Shown: positions 1 through 5,733 of the stretch, one piece after another
Layout: each line of letters begins with the position of its first letter
How positions within the stretch are numbered: position 1 is the first letter of the stretch
Origin: Pseudomonadota bacterium
GTDB taxonomy: Bacteria; Pseudomonadota; Alphaproteobacteria; Rhodospirillales; Magnetospirillaceae
Assembly: GCA_023437865.1 (NCBI GenBank)
Contig: JAEZFE010000113.1
Location: 1-7,074 of the forward strand
DNA: 7,074 nt
Direction of reading: 5' to 3'
Made by a program: the position numbers and the translations under genes
The notes under the pieces: generated by a model
What the model was told of the DNA's origin: nothing
The model's input: the letters and a program-made list of their open reading frames with translations, nothing else
Database searches by the model: none

Positions 1-361
1 CCGTGCCGCGCAGCAGCGTGGCGTAATGGCCCGACATCGGGGCCACCACCAGCACGCGCGGGTCGCGGCGGTCGGTCTGGCGCTGGAAGTGCAGCAGGTC
101 GCAGAACGGCTTCTTGTAGACCACCACCTCGCTGACCGGCACGTCCTTGCCGTCGATCTTGGTGGTGGGCAGGTTGAAGGCAGGCTTGGCGTAACGCCGG
201 GTGGTGCGCTCCAGCAATTCGGCGCCGGCGGCCACGGCACGGCCGAGGCTGGTATAGGACAGCGGCATGTACGGATTGCTGAAGGTGGTCCTGACCGCTT
301 CGGCCCATAGACGGGCAGGCCCGAGCGCGGCGTGCTGGAACTCGTGCAAATGATAAAGCAT
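1..361 (-). CDS. phaZ: Intracellular polyhydroxyalkanoate (PHB) depolymerase, N-terminal part
   Basis: The first 120 residues are visible; the gene runs off the left edge. The product should hydrolyse intracellular polyhydroxybutyrate granules to release 3-hydroxybutyrate. The translation begins MLYHLHEFQHAALGPARLWA and continues with FSNPYMPLSY, YAKPAFNL, KPFCDLLHF and, near the edge, VLVVAPMSGHYATLLRGT. This matches from memory the N-terminal region of the Cupriavidus PhaZ1 family (MLYQLHEFQ..., KPAF, KPFC.L..F, VLVVAPLSGHHATLLRDT). Family members are about 400 residues, so roughly 70% lies outside the window, including the catalytic cysteine region. The ATG at 361 is preceded by a purine-rich AGGGGG (about 369-374) at a suitable distance. 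The gene follows a 194-bp intergenic region and probably has its own promoter. Product identification is confident; the state of the active site cannot be judged here. Confidence 0.93.
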   Translation of the reverse strand, partial: MLYHLHEFQHAALGPARLWAEAVRTTFSNPYMPLSYTSLGRAVAAGAELLERTTRRYAKPAFNLPTTKIDGKDVPVSEVVVYKKPFCDLLHFQRQTDRRDPRVLVVAPMSGHYATLLRGT

Positions 362-369
362 CCACCAAC

Positions 370-450
370 CCCCTACCGAGGTATTACCTTGGATAGATTG
401 TTACCCAATAGTGATAGGCCACTGCAATAAAATTATTCCAAATAGGCCTT
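370..450 (-). promoter_or_regulatory. AT-rich probable promoter region of phaZ
   Basis: This segment is distinctly AT-rich compared with the GC-rich genes around it and lies directly upstream of phaZ, so a promoter is expected. On the minus strand, possible element pairs are TTGCAG (rc of 420-425) with TAACAA 18 nt downstream, and TTGGGT with TAATAC 16 nt downstream; neither is a strong sigma-70 match. An 8-bp near-repeat ending in ATAGGCC occurs twice on the plus strand (414-420 and 442-448, 28 bp apart), and an odd palindrome GGTATTACC lies at 380-388. These could be regulator contacts but match no motif I can name. Location is reasonable; exact boxes are uncertain. Confidence 0.4.
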
Positions 451-535
451 CAGGCATGGGCATGATTCACCCCGAGCGCGTTGTGCACTGCGGTAGACTC
501 AGGATAGGGGGCAGGGGTTAAGCGGGCTTGAATCC

Positions 536-550
536 TGCTGCGGCGCAGCA
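536..550. promoter_or_regulatory. Perfect inverted repeat: candidate PhaR operator or cobB 3' hairpin
   Basis: The sequence TGCTGC-GGC-GCAGCA is a perfect 6-bp inverted repeat with a 3-nt centre, 5 bp past the cobB stop codon and about 175 bp upstream of the phaZ start. Its core, CTGC-GGC-GCAG (538-548), fits the CTGC-N3/4-GCAG form I recall being reported for PhaR, the PHB-responsive repressor of Rhodobacter sphaeroides. The element could therefore be an operator for phaZ. In the cobB transcript it could instead form a short GC hairpin, but no U tract follows, so it is a poor intrinsic terminator. The element is seen directly; its role is inference. Confidence 0.35.
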
Positions 551-555
551 AGATG

Positions 556-1863
556 TCACAGGGCGCGGTCGATCAGGTGGACGAAGCTGCCCATGACGTT
601 TGCCGCGCGCAGGCCGGCTTGGCCCAGGGCGGTTCCGGCGGCGTCGGCGCAGGCGAATAGCGGCTCGCCGGCTTCGGCGGTGATGGTGGCGTAGTGGAAT
701 TCGTGGCCGCGATACACGGCATTCGCCGCGCCCAGTGGCCCGCCGGCCAGCAGCCGCGCCTGGCGGTAGCCCAGATGCAGGCGGCGGGCGGCGAAGCTGG
801 TGTCCAGCGGCAGCAGCCCGGCCATCTGGTGCACGGCACCGGCCGCATCGGTGAGCGTACGGCCCAGCACCATGTAGCCGCCGCACTCGCCGAAAACCGG
901 GCCGCCGGCCTGGCGCAGCCCCTGCAGGAAGCGGGTGTTGGCGGCCAGCCTGCCGGCATGCAGCTCGGGATAGCCGCCGGGCAGGTAGACGGCGTCGCCG
1001 TCCGGGGCCTCGTCGGCCAAGGGCGAGAAGAAGCGAATGTCGGCCCCGGTCCGGCGCCAGCCCTCCAGCAGTGCCGGATAGGCGAAGGCGAAGGCGGTGT
1101 CGCGCGCCACCGCGATCCGCTGGCCCAGCGGCGGCACCATGGGGGCCGGCGGCGCCGTCAAAGCGGAGGGCCGCGCCAGCGCCACCAGCGCCTCCACATC
1201 AATATGCTCCGCCACGGCGCACGCGGCGGCGTTGAGGAAGGCGGCAAGGTCGGGGTGCTCGCAGGCCTGAACCAATCCAAGATGGCGGCTGGGCACCGCC
1301 AGATCCTCCAGCCGGGGCAGGAAACCCAGCACCCCGATCTCCGGGCAGGCACGGGCGCAGGCCTCGGTGATCATGCGTTTGTGCTTGTCGCCGGCCACCC
1401 GGTTGAACAGCACGCCGGCCACGCGGACATCGGGGCGCAAATGGGCGAAGCCCTTCAGCACCGCCGCCGCCGAGCCGGTCATGCCGCGTCCGTCGATCAG
1501 CAGCACCACCGGCCAGCCGGTCAGCGCCGCCACGTCGGCGGTGGAGCCCGCCGGTTCGCCGGCTGCCACCGCGGCGCCGTCGAACAGACCCATGACGCCT
1601 TCGCACACCACCAGATCGGCATCCGCCGACACCTGCCCAACCAGCCCGGCCAGCGTCGGGCCGCGCATGGCCCAGGCGTCCAGGTTCAGGCAGGGGCGGC
1701 CGGTGGCGGCGGCGTGGAAGGCGGGGTCGATGTAGTCCGGTCCCACCTTGGCCGAGGCAATGCGCATCCCACGCCCGGCCAGATGGGCCAGCAGGCCCAG
1801 GGTCGCCAAGGTCTTGCCGCTGCCCGAGGAAGGCGCGGCCAGGATCAGGCCGGGGGCGGTCAC
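556..1863 (-). CDS. cobB: Cobyrinic (or hydrogenobyrinic) acid a,c-diamide synthase
   Basis: This 435-residue protein is the CobB/CbiA glutamine-dependent amidotransferase that amidates the a and c side chains of the corrin ring using ATP. The N-terminal synthetase domain starts with the P-loop APSSGSGKT (residues 10-18), followed by KVGPDYIDPAFH (39-50) and CEGVMGLFDG (87-96). The C-terminal class-I-like glutaminase domain shows YLPGGYPE (293-300), the nucleophile Cys327 in FGECGGYMVLG, GHEFHY (386-391) and the terminal GSFVHL with the presumed catalytic His429. Length is normal for the family and no key residue is missing. The start is GTG, overlapping the upstream SCO stop codon in a GTGA junction, with only a weak, too-close AGG upstream, so translational coupling is likely. 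Aerobic (CobB) and anaerobic (CbiA) names cannot be separated from this sequence alone. It is the last gene of the run before phaZ. Confidence 0.96.
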   Translation of the reverse strand: MTAPGLILAAPSSGSGKTLATLGLLAHLAGRGMRIASAKVGPDYIDPAFHAAATGRPCLNLDAWAMRGPTLAGLVGQVSADADLVVCEGVMGLFDGAAVAAGEPAGSTADVAALTGWPVVLLIDGRGMTGSAAAVLKGFAHLRPDVRVAGVLFNRVAGDKHKRMITEACARACPEIGVLGFLPRLEDLAVPSRHLGLVQACEHPDLAAFLNAAACAVAEHIDVEALVALARPSALTAPPAPMVPPLGQRIAVARDTAFAFAYPALLEGWRRTGADIRFFSPLADEAPDGDAVYLPGGYPELHAGRLAANTRFLQGLRQAGGPVFGECGGYMVLGRTLTDAAGAVHQMAGLLPLDTSFAARRLHLGYRQARLLAGGPLGAANAVYRGHEFHYATITAEAGEPLFACADAAGTALGQAGLRAANVMGSFVHLIDRAL

Positions 1864-2459
1864 TTCACCTGCTTGGCCAGGCTTGCCGCCAGCTGGTCCA
1901 CCGTGGTGCCATGGGGGAAATGGGCGGCGAAGCGGCCATCGGGGCCGATCAGGTACAGGATCGAGGAATGGTCCACCGTATAGGTGGCATCGTCATCGCC
2001 CTTTCCGGTGGCCTTGGCGCGCTGGCCGTAGACCTTGTAGGCCTTCTTGACCGCGTCGATCTGCTCGGCGCTGCCGGTCAGGCCGACCATGCGGGGATGG
2101 AAGGCCTCGGCATAGCCCTTGACCACCTCTGGGGTGTCGCGCGCGGGGTCCACGGTGATGAACATCGGGGTGATCTTGTCGGCCTGCGCGGGCGGCAACT
2201 TGTCCATGGCGCCGGTGACGGTGGACAAGGCGGTGGGGCAGACGTCGGGGCAGAAGGTATAGCCGAAGTAGATCAGCATCCATTTGCCGCGGAAATCGGA
2301 ATCGGTGACGGTCTTGCCGGCGCCGTTCACCAGGGTGAAGGGGCCGCCGATAAGGGGGGTGCCGCCGTGGTCGCCGTCGGTCATCATCAAGCGGCCGCCG
2401 AAGGCGATGATCGCCACCACCACCACGGCAATCAGGGCGACAAGAGTGTTCTTCTTCAC
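1860..2459 (-). CDS. SCO1/SenC/PrrC family copper chaperone
   Basis: This 199-residue thioredoxin-fold protein is anchored by one N-terminal membrane segment (about residues 5-22), with the rest in the periplasm. The metal site is complete: Cys70 and Cys74 in GYTFCPDVCP and the distal His164 in YTVDHSSILYLI. Also visible are FRGKWMLIYFGYTFCPDVCP (56-75) and FITVDPARDTPE (100-111), both typical of the family. SCO proteins deliver copper to, or reduce the thiols of, the CuA site of cytochrome c oxidase; some act on other copper enzymes. The start is GTG. Its Shine-Dalgarno AGAGGA (about 2467-2472) is embedded in the stop region of the upstream membrane-protein gene (TGAGAGGA), and its stop overlaps the cobB start by 4 bp, so both junctions suggest coupled translation. 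It may work with the upstream UreH_2-like protein. Confidence 0.95.
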   Translation of the reverse strand: MKKNTLVALIAVVVVAIIAFGGRLMMTDGDHGGTPLIGGPFTLVNGAGKTVTDSDFRGKWMLIYFGYTFCPDVCPTALSTVTGAMDKLPPAQADKITPMFITVDPARDTPEVVKGYAEAFHPRMVGLTGSAEQIDAVKKAYKVYGQRAKATGKGDDDATYTVDHSSILYLIGPDGRFAAHFPHGTTVDQLAASLAKQVK

Positions 2460-2471
2460 GGGCTGTTCCTC

Positions 2472-3218
2472 TCAGGCGGCCAGCTGCCAGGCCATGAAGC
2501 CCAGCACGCCGGCATTGGCCGCCAGCAGTAGCGGCGACCATTTGAGCAGCGGCTGGCGCCAGCGGCTGATGGCGAAATGGCCGATGGCGCCCACCGCCAC
2601 CAGGGCCGGGGCGGTGCCGGTGGCGAAGGCCAGCATGGCGAAGGCGCCGGCCAGCGGATCGGCAGTGGCCGCCGCCGCCGCCAGAGCGGCATACAGCAAG
2701 CCGCAGGGAATGAAGCCCAGGGCGACGCCCAGGGCATAGCCGCGCAGGCCGGTGGGGTGGGCGAACAGCGGGCGGGCCCAGGCGCCCACGCTGCGGCTCC
2801 ACCACGACCCTCCCGAACTACCGCCCAGTAATGTCTTGAGCCGGGGAACCGCCATGCCCAGCAGGAACAAGGCGGCGAAGGCCAGCAGCAGGGCGGCGGC
2901 CAGCCGGAACCAGCCGGCCAGCGCGCCTGCCAGGGCGCCGCCGACGGCACCCAGCGCGGCATAGGTGGTGGCGCGGCCCAGGTGATAGGGCAGCAGCGCG
3001 GCGCCCGACAGGCGCCGCCATTCGCTCATGGCTGCCACCGGAACCTGTTCCATGCGCGACGCCACCTGGCTCAGCACAAAGGGTCCGCACATGCCGGCGC
3101 AATGGGTGGCCGAGCCGATCAGGCCGGTTACGAACAGGCTGGTCAACAGCCCGCCGTTCTCGGCCACGGTGGTGCGGCAGACGGACAGGCCGGCGGACAG
3201 GGCGGTTAGCGGATCCAT
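2472..3218 (-). CDS. UreH_2 / TauE-SafE-like membrane protein with DsbD-type Cys motifs
   Basis: The 248-residue integral membrane protein has about six hydrophobic segments (roughly residues 22-38, 83-103, 105-123, 160-182, 187-211 and 228-247). Two paired motifs mark the UreH_2/DsbD-like transmembrane family: THCAGMCGPFV (38-48; Cys40 and Cys44) and GFIPCGLLYAAL (168-179; Pro171-Cys172), followed by GTAPAL (201-206). Such proteins are often labelled 'sulfite exporter TauE/SafE' or cytochrome c biogenesis-like. From memory, relatives sit near cbb3 oxidase assembly and copper ATPase genes. The conserved Cys/His motif suggests metal or thiol-electron transfer across the membrane, here probably for the adjacent SCO protein; that is inference. 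The reading frame extends much further upstream, but that extension overlaps cobA in another frame and is rejected. ATG 3218 fits the family N-terminus, although it lacks a clear Shine-Dalgarno, so the start is somewhat uncertain. Confidence 0.86.
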   Translation of the reverse strand: MDPLTALSAGLSVCRTTVAENGGLLTSLFVTGLIGSATHCAGMCGPFVLSQVASRMEQVPVAAMSEWRRLSGAALLPYHLGRATTYAALGAVGGALAGALAGWFRLAAALLLAFAALFLLGMAVPRLKTLLGGSSGGSWWSRSVGAWARPLFAHPTGLRGYALGVALGFIPCGLLYAALAAAAATADPLAGAFAMLAFATGTAPALVAVGAIGHFAISRWRQPLLKWSPLLLAANAGVLGFMAWQLAA

Positions 3219-3252
3219 GGCGGGTGAAGAATAGGCCGCCCGCCCCGGGGGA

Positions 3253-4026
3253 TCAACCGGGGTTCCACCAATCCAGCTTCGCGCGCAGGGCGACCACGCC
3301 GCCCACCACCAGCATGGCTGGCGGCTCCACCGGCCGGGCGGCCAGGTCGGCGATGACGCGGCCCAGGGTGGATTCCAGCACCACTTGGCGCGGTGTGGCG
3401 GCCTTGGAGACCAGTGCCACCGGTTCGTCCGGCTTGCGCCCGGCGGCCAGCAGGCGGGCCACCACCTTGTCCAGGTGGCGCAGCGCCATATAGAACACCA
3501 GCACCTGGGCACCGCGCGCCAGCCCGTCCCAGTCGAAACCGGCGGGCATTTCGCCATCTTGGCCGTGGCCGGTCACGAAGGCGATGGATGAGTTGCAGTC
3601 GCGTGCGGTGGTGGGAATGCCGGCATAGGCCAGCCCGCCCACGCCGGCGGTTACCCCCGGCACCACGCGGAACGGAATTCCGGCATCGGCCAGGGCCAGC
3701 GCTTCCTCGGCGCCCCGCCCGAACACGAACGGATCGCCACCTTTCAGCCGCAGCACCCGCTTGCCCTGCCCCGCCAGTTCCACCAGCCGGCGGTTGATAT
3801 CTGTCTGCTTGGGGCTGGCGGTGCCGCCCCGCTTGCCCATGGGCTCGATGATGGCCTCAGGCCGCGCCAGGGCAACGATGCGCGGGTCCACCAGGGCGTC
3901 GTGCACCACATGGTCGGCCTGCTTCAGCGCATGCAAGGCCAGCAGGGTCAGCAGCCCGGGGTCGCCGGGTCCGGCCCCGACCAGCCAGACGCTGCCGGGG
4001 GTGAAATCGGGAAAAGTCGTGTCCAT
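3253..4026 (-). CDS. cobA: Uroporphyrinogen-III C-methyltransferase (SUMT)
   Basis: This single-domain SUMT (257 residues from the chosen ATG) transfers two methyl groups from S-adenosylmethionine to uroporphyrinogen III, making precorrin-2 for cobalamin, siroheme and, where present, heme d1. Signature blocks are all visible: VWLVGAGPGDPGLLTL (residues 13-28), VLRLKGGDPFVFGRGAEE (91-108), VVPGVTAG and AYAGIPTTAR (121-142), VTGHG (151-155) and YMALRHL (179-185). There is no CysG-type dehydrogenase/ferrochelatase domain, so precorrin-2 oxidation must come from another protein. The start is ambiguous: ATG 4026 gives 14 residues before the first beta strand, ATG 4038 adds MIGP, and neither has a strong Shine-Dalgarno. 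An ATG at 4098 would overlap the preceding gene. It lies 37 bp after the glucosaminidase gene and 34 bp before the membrane-protein gene, consistent with one transcript. Confidence 0.94.
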   Translation of the reverse strand: MDTTFPDFTPGSVWLVGAGPGDPGLLTLLALHALKQADHVVHDALVDPRIVALARPEAIIEPMGKRGGTASPKQTDINRRLVELAGQGKRVLRLKGGDPFVFGRGAEEALALADAGIPFRVVPGVTAGVGGLAYAGIPTTARDCNSSIAFVTGHGQDGEMPAGFDWDGLARGAQVLVFYMALRHLDKVVARLLAAGRKPDEPVALVSKAATPRQVVLESTLGRVIADLAARPVEPPAMLVVGGVVALRAKLDWWNPG

Positions 4027-4063
4027 GGGCCCAATCATACGCGAAGCCCGCCGCCATGTCCTC

Positions 4064-4966
4064 TCAGCTGGCGAGGCCGCCCCGGTCCAGCCGGGCATGG
4101 TCGTAGCGCAGCAGGCCGTTGGCGCGGATGAGCGCGCGGATGGTGTCGACGTAGGCCTGCCCGCGCTCGGAATAGCGGGTCAGCGTGCCGGCCAGTGAAT
4201 GACCGTCGGGGAACGCGCCCCGGGCCCGGGCCTTGGCGCGGGCGTTGCGCAGGGGCTCGTAGGCACCGTGGGTGTTCAAGTTGTGGACATAGGCGCGCAC
4301 CGCCTCGTGCAGACTGGCAAACGCTGCCATGCGCGGGCCGTCCTGGTCGCCCTCGGGCGTCACGTCGTCGCCCACATGGCCGAACAGATTGTTGGCCTCG
4401 CGTACGAAGCGCGAGGTGCCCCAGCCCGATTCCTCGGCGGCCTGGGCCAGGGCCAGCGATGGCGGCACCACATCGACACGGCGCAGCAACTGGGCGGGCG
4501 AAGCGCCCTCGGCGCCGTAGCGCGCGCCGATTTCGGCCAGCCAGTTGTCGTCGCGCGGTATGCGGCCCGTGGCCATGGCTTCCAGCCGGCGGCGGTCCTC
4601 GGCGATCTCCTCGTTGACCACCAGCACCAAGGGCAGCATCAGGCGCAGGAACACGCGCTTTTTGGTGTCCACCTCGGGCAGATCGCCCAGGTCTGCGGGG
4701 ACGGTGGACAGGAACAGCGGCGGCACGGCGGCGCCCTGCGCCACGCGCTCCAGGCGATAGCCCATGCGGTGGAAGGCCTGGTCCAGTCGCTCCGCATTGT
4801 CGCGCTCGGACGCATCCAGCGCGGTCTCCAGCCCCACCGGCTCGCCGCGCACCAGCGAGCGCCACAACGGTGAATCCACCCCCAGGGCCACCAGGCCATA
4901 AAGCAGCGCCACCACGGCGGCGATGCCGGCGGGGGCGAGGAATGAGGGTTTCGGTTGGTCGGCCAT
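4064..4966 (-). CDS. Bax-like glucosaminidase (GH73-type) with N-terminal membrane anchor
   Basis: The 300-residue protein has one hydrophobic segment (about residues 10-30), likely an uncleaved anchor or signal, with the remainder periplasmic. The C-terminal half matches the Bax/mannosyl-glycoprotein endo-beta-N-acetylglucosaminidase domain: VPPSLALAQAAEESGWGTSR (167-186), where Glu178 or Glu179 is the probable catalytic acid, then NNLFG (192-196). The next segment has the family pattern F-x2-LH-x-AV-x2-Y (216-226), then NLNTH (229-233), Y-x2-LR and SERGQAYVDTIRALI (266-280). It presumably cleaves N-acetylglucosaminyl bonds in peptidoglycan during wall remodelling. ATG 4966 has an excellent Shine-Dalgarno AGGAGA (4972-4977) five nucleotides away. 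It is the first gene after the nfu terminator and leads the run containing cobA, SCO and cobB. Substrate is not proven by sequence. Confidence 0.87.
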   Translation of the reverse strand: MADQPKPSFLAPAGIAAVVALLYGLVALGVDSPLWRSLVRGEPVGLETALDASERDNAERLDQAFHRMGYRLERVAQGAAVPPLFLSTVPADLGDLPEVDTKKRVFLRLMLPLVLVVNEEIAEDRRRLEAMATGRIPRDDNWLAEIGARYGAEGASPAQLLRRVDVVPPSLALAQAAEESGWGTSRFVREANNLFGHVGDDVTPEGDQDGPRMAAFASLHEAVRAYVHNLNTHGAYEPLRNARAKARARGAFPDGHSLAGTLTRYSERGQAYVDTIRALIRANGLLRYDHARLDRGGLAS

Positions 4967-4988
4967 GCACGTCTCCTGCGATGGCAGA

Positions 4989-5017
4989 CCTTAGCCAAAA
5001 GAAAACGGCGCCTTCAA
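4989..5017 (-). promoter_or_regulatory. Weak candidate promoter overlapping the nfu terminator
   Basis: On the minus strand TTGAAG (rc of 5012-5017, spanning the hairpin loop) is followed after 17 nt by CTAAGG (rc of 4989-4994). The spacing is ideal and the first hexamer keeps TTGA, but the -10 match is poor. A start near 4982 would leave a short leader carrying the glucosaminidase Shine-Dalgarno. Only about 30 bp separate the terminator tail from the gene start, so any dedicated promoter for the five-gene run must overlap the terminator or lie in nfu. The boxes are speculative. Confidence 0.22.
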
Positions 5018-5027
5018 GGCGCCGTTT
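4996..5027 (-). terminator. Rho-independent terminator after nfu
   Basis: A perfect 10-bp stem (5003-5012 paired with 5018-5027, AAACGGCGCC / GGCGCCGTTT) closes a 5-nt loop. The symmetry even continues into the loop around base 5015. Read on the minus strand the stem ends in UUUU and is followed by a UCUUUU tract, the classic intrinsic terminator layout. It lies 41 bp beyond the nfu stop codon and separates nfu from the glucosaminidase gene. The opposite-strand tail is less T-rich next to the stem. Confidence 0.87.
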
Positions 5028-5068
5028 GGTCCTGCTTTTTCGCCCTTGGGCGTCGGGCGGGCGTCCAG

Positions 5069-5617
5069 CTATTCGATAGCCTGAACCGCCACCACCTCGG
5101 GAACATAATACTTCAGCATGTTCTCGATGCCGTGCTTCAGCGTCGCGGTCGAGCTGGGGCAGCCGGCGCACGAGCCCTGCAGGTGCAGGTAGACGATGCC
5201 GTCATCGAACGAGCGGAAAATGATGTCGCCGCCGTCCTGGGCCACCGCCGGGCGCACGCGGGTGTCCAGCAGTTCCTTGATCTGCTTGACGATGGCGCTG
5301 TCGGCCTCGGAATCGCCGGCCGGGCCCTGGCCCTCCAGCATGACCGGCTGGCCCGAGGAATAATGCTCCATGATGGCGGCCAGGATCTGCGGCTTCAGCA
5401 CGCTCCAATCGGCGTCGCCGGCCTTGCCCACGGTGATGAAGTCGCCGCCCAGGAACACGCTGGCGACACCGTCCACGCCGAACAGACGGCTGGCCAGCGG
5501 CGAGCCCTTGGACCCCTCGGCGGTCAGGAAGTCGGCGGTGCCCACGCCCATGACGTCGCGGCCGGGCAGGAACTTGAGCGTGGAGGGATTGGGGGTCGGT
5601 TCGGTCTGGATGAACAT
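5069..5617 (-). CDS. Nfu-type iron-sulfur cluster scaffold/carrier (NFU1-like)
   Basis: This 182-residue protein carries the N-terminal Nfu_N domain (residues 1 to about 88: MFIQTEPTPNPSTLKFLPGR, FGVDGVASVFLG, FITVGK, WSVLKPQI) followed by the NifU-like C-terminal domain. The latter has LLDTRVRPAVAQDGGDI (116-132) and the cluster-binding CxxC, Cys150 and Cys153, in GSCAGCPSST. It is expected to carry a 4Fe-4S cluster between subunits and deliver it to apo-proteins. This architecture resembles mitochondrial NFU1 rather than E. coli NfuA, which has a degenerate A-type N-terminal domain. The frame remains open upstream to a TTG at 5713, but ATG 5617 is chosen because it matches the universal MFIQTE start and has GAGGA at 5622-5626. 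It has a candidate promoter upstream and a strong terminator downstream, so it probably forms its own transcription unit. Confidence 0.96.
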   Translation of the reverse strand: MFIQTEPTPNPSTLKFLPGRDVMGVGTADFLTAEGSKGSPLASRLFGVDGVASVFLGGDFITVGKAGDADWSVLKPQILAAIMEHYSSGQPVMLEGQGPAGDSEADSAIVKQIKELLDTRVRPAVAQDGGDIIFRSFDDGIVYLHLQGSCAGCPSSTATLKHGIENMLKYYVPEVVAVQAIE

Positions 5618-5620
5618 GGG

Positions 5621-5626
5621 GTCCTC
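5621..5626 (-). promoter_or_regulatory. Shine-Dalgarno that fixes the nfu start
   Basis: GAGGAC on the minus strand lies three to four nucleotides before ATG 5617. It supports this start over the TTG 96 bp further upstream, whose extra residues do not look like the Nfu family. Confidence 0.7.
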
Positions 5627-5684
5627 GTGGAAGTCGGGTGGAAATTCCCGCTGGGGGACGTCGGTGTGGGGAAGCCGAAAGAGG

Positions 5685-5713
5685 TAAATGGCCCGGTTCC
5701 GGCTCCAAGTCAA
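5685..5713 (-). promoter_or_regulatory. Candidate nfu promoter
   Basis: In the 116-bp gap between the usp stop and the nfu start, the minus strand shows TTGACT (rc of 5708-5713), five of six to the -35 consensus. After 17 nt it is followed by CATTTA (rc of 5685-5690), the only AT-rich hexamer at the right distance but a weak -10. Initiation would give a leader of about 60 nt. The -35 is good, the -10 doubtful; no operator is recognised. Confidence 0.4.
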
Positions 5714-5733
5714 GGGAATGACCCAGCGCGGCG

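Noticed and set aside
421..448. Sigma-54-like TGG...TTGCA pattern upstream of phaZ
   Set aside because: The GG and GC elements are 12 nt apart instead of the required 10, and the CAC portion is absent.
694..1983. Long plus-strand open frame of 429 codons
   Set aside because: It lies antisense to cobB and the end of SCO, and its translation is rich in Gly, Gln, His and Arg without domain motifs. This is typical of a mirror frame in GC-rich coding DNA.
1911..2531. Plus-strand open frame of 206 codons opposite SCO
   Set aside because: It is low-complexity Gly/His-rich, has no recognisable motif and lies fully antisense to the well-supported SCO gene.
3240..3262. TTGATCCCCCGGGG stretch between cobA and the membrane-protein gene as an FNR-type box
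   Set aside because: Only one half-site is present, the second half is GC-rich, and it overlaps the cobA stop region.
3219..3557. N-terminal extension of the UreH_2-like frame into cobA
   Set aside because: The extra residues are Trp/Arg/Pro-rich mirror-frame sequence overlapping the conserved cobA 3' end; the family N-terminus fits ATG 3218.
3857..4057. 66-codon frame beginning just after a GAGAGG sequence, overlapping the cobA start
   Set aside because: The purine run is only one or two bases from the ATG, and the product is an Arg/Gly/Ala-rich out-of-frame reading of conserved cobA sequence.
5618..5713. Upstream extension of nfu from TTG 5713
   Set aside because: The added residues do not fit the Nfu family; ATG 5617 has the conserved MFIQTE start and a Shine-Dalgarno, and the extension overlaps the likely -35.
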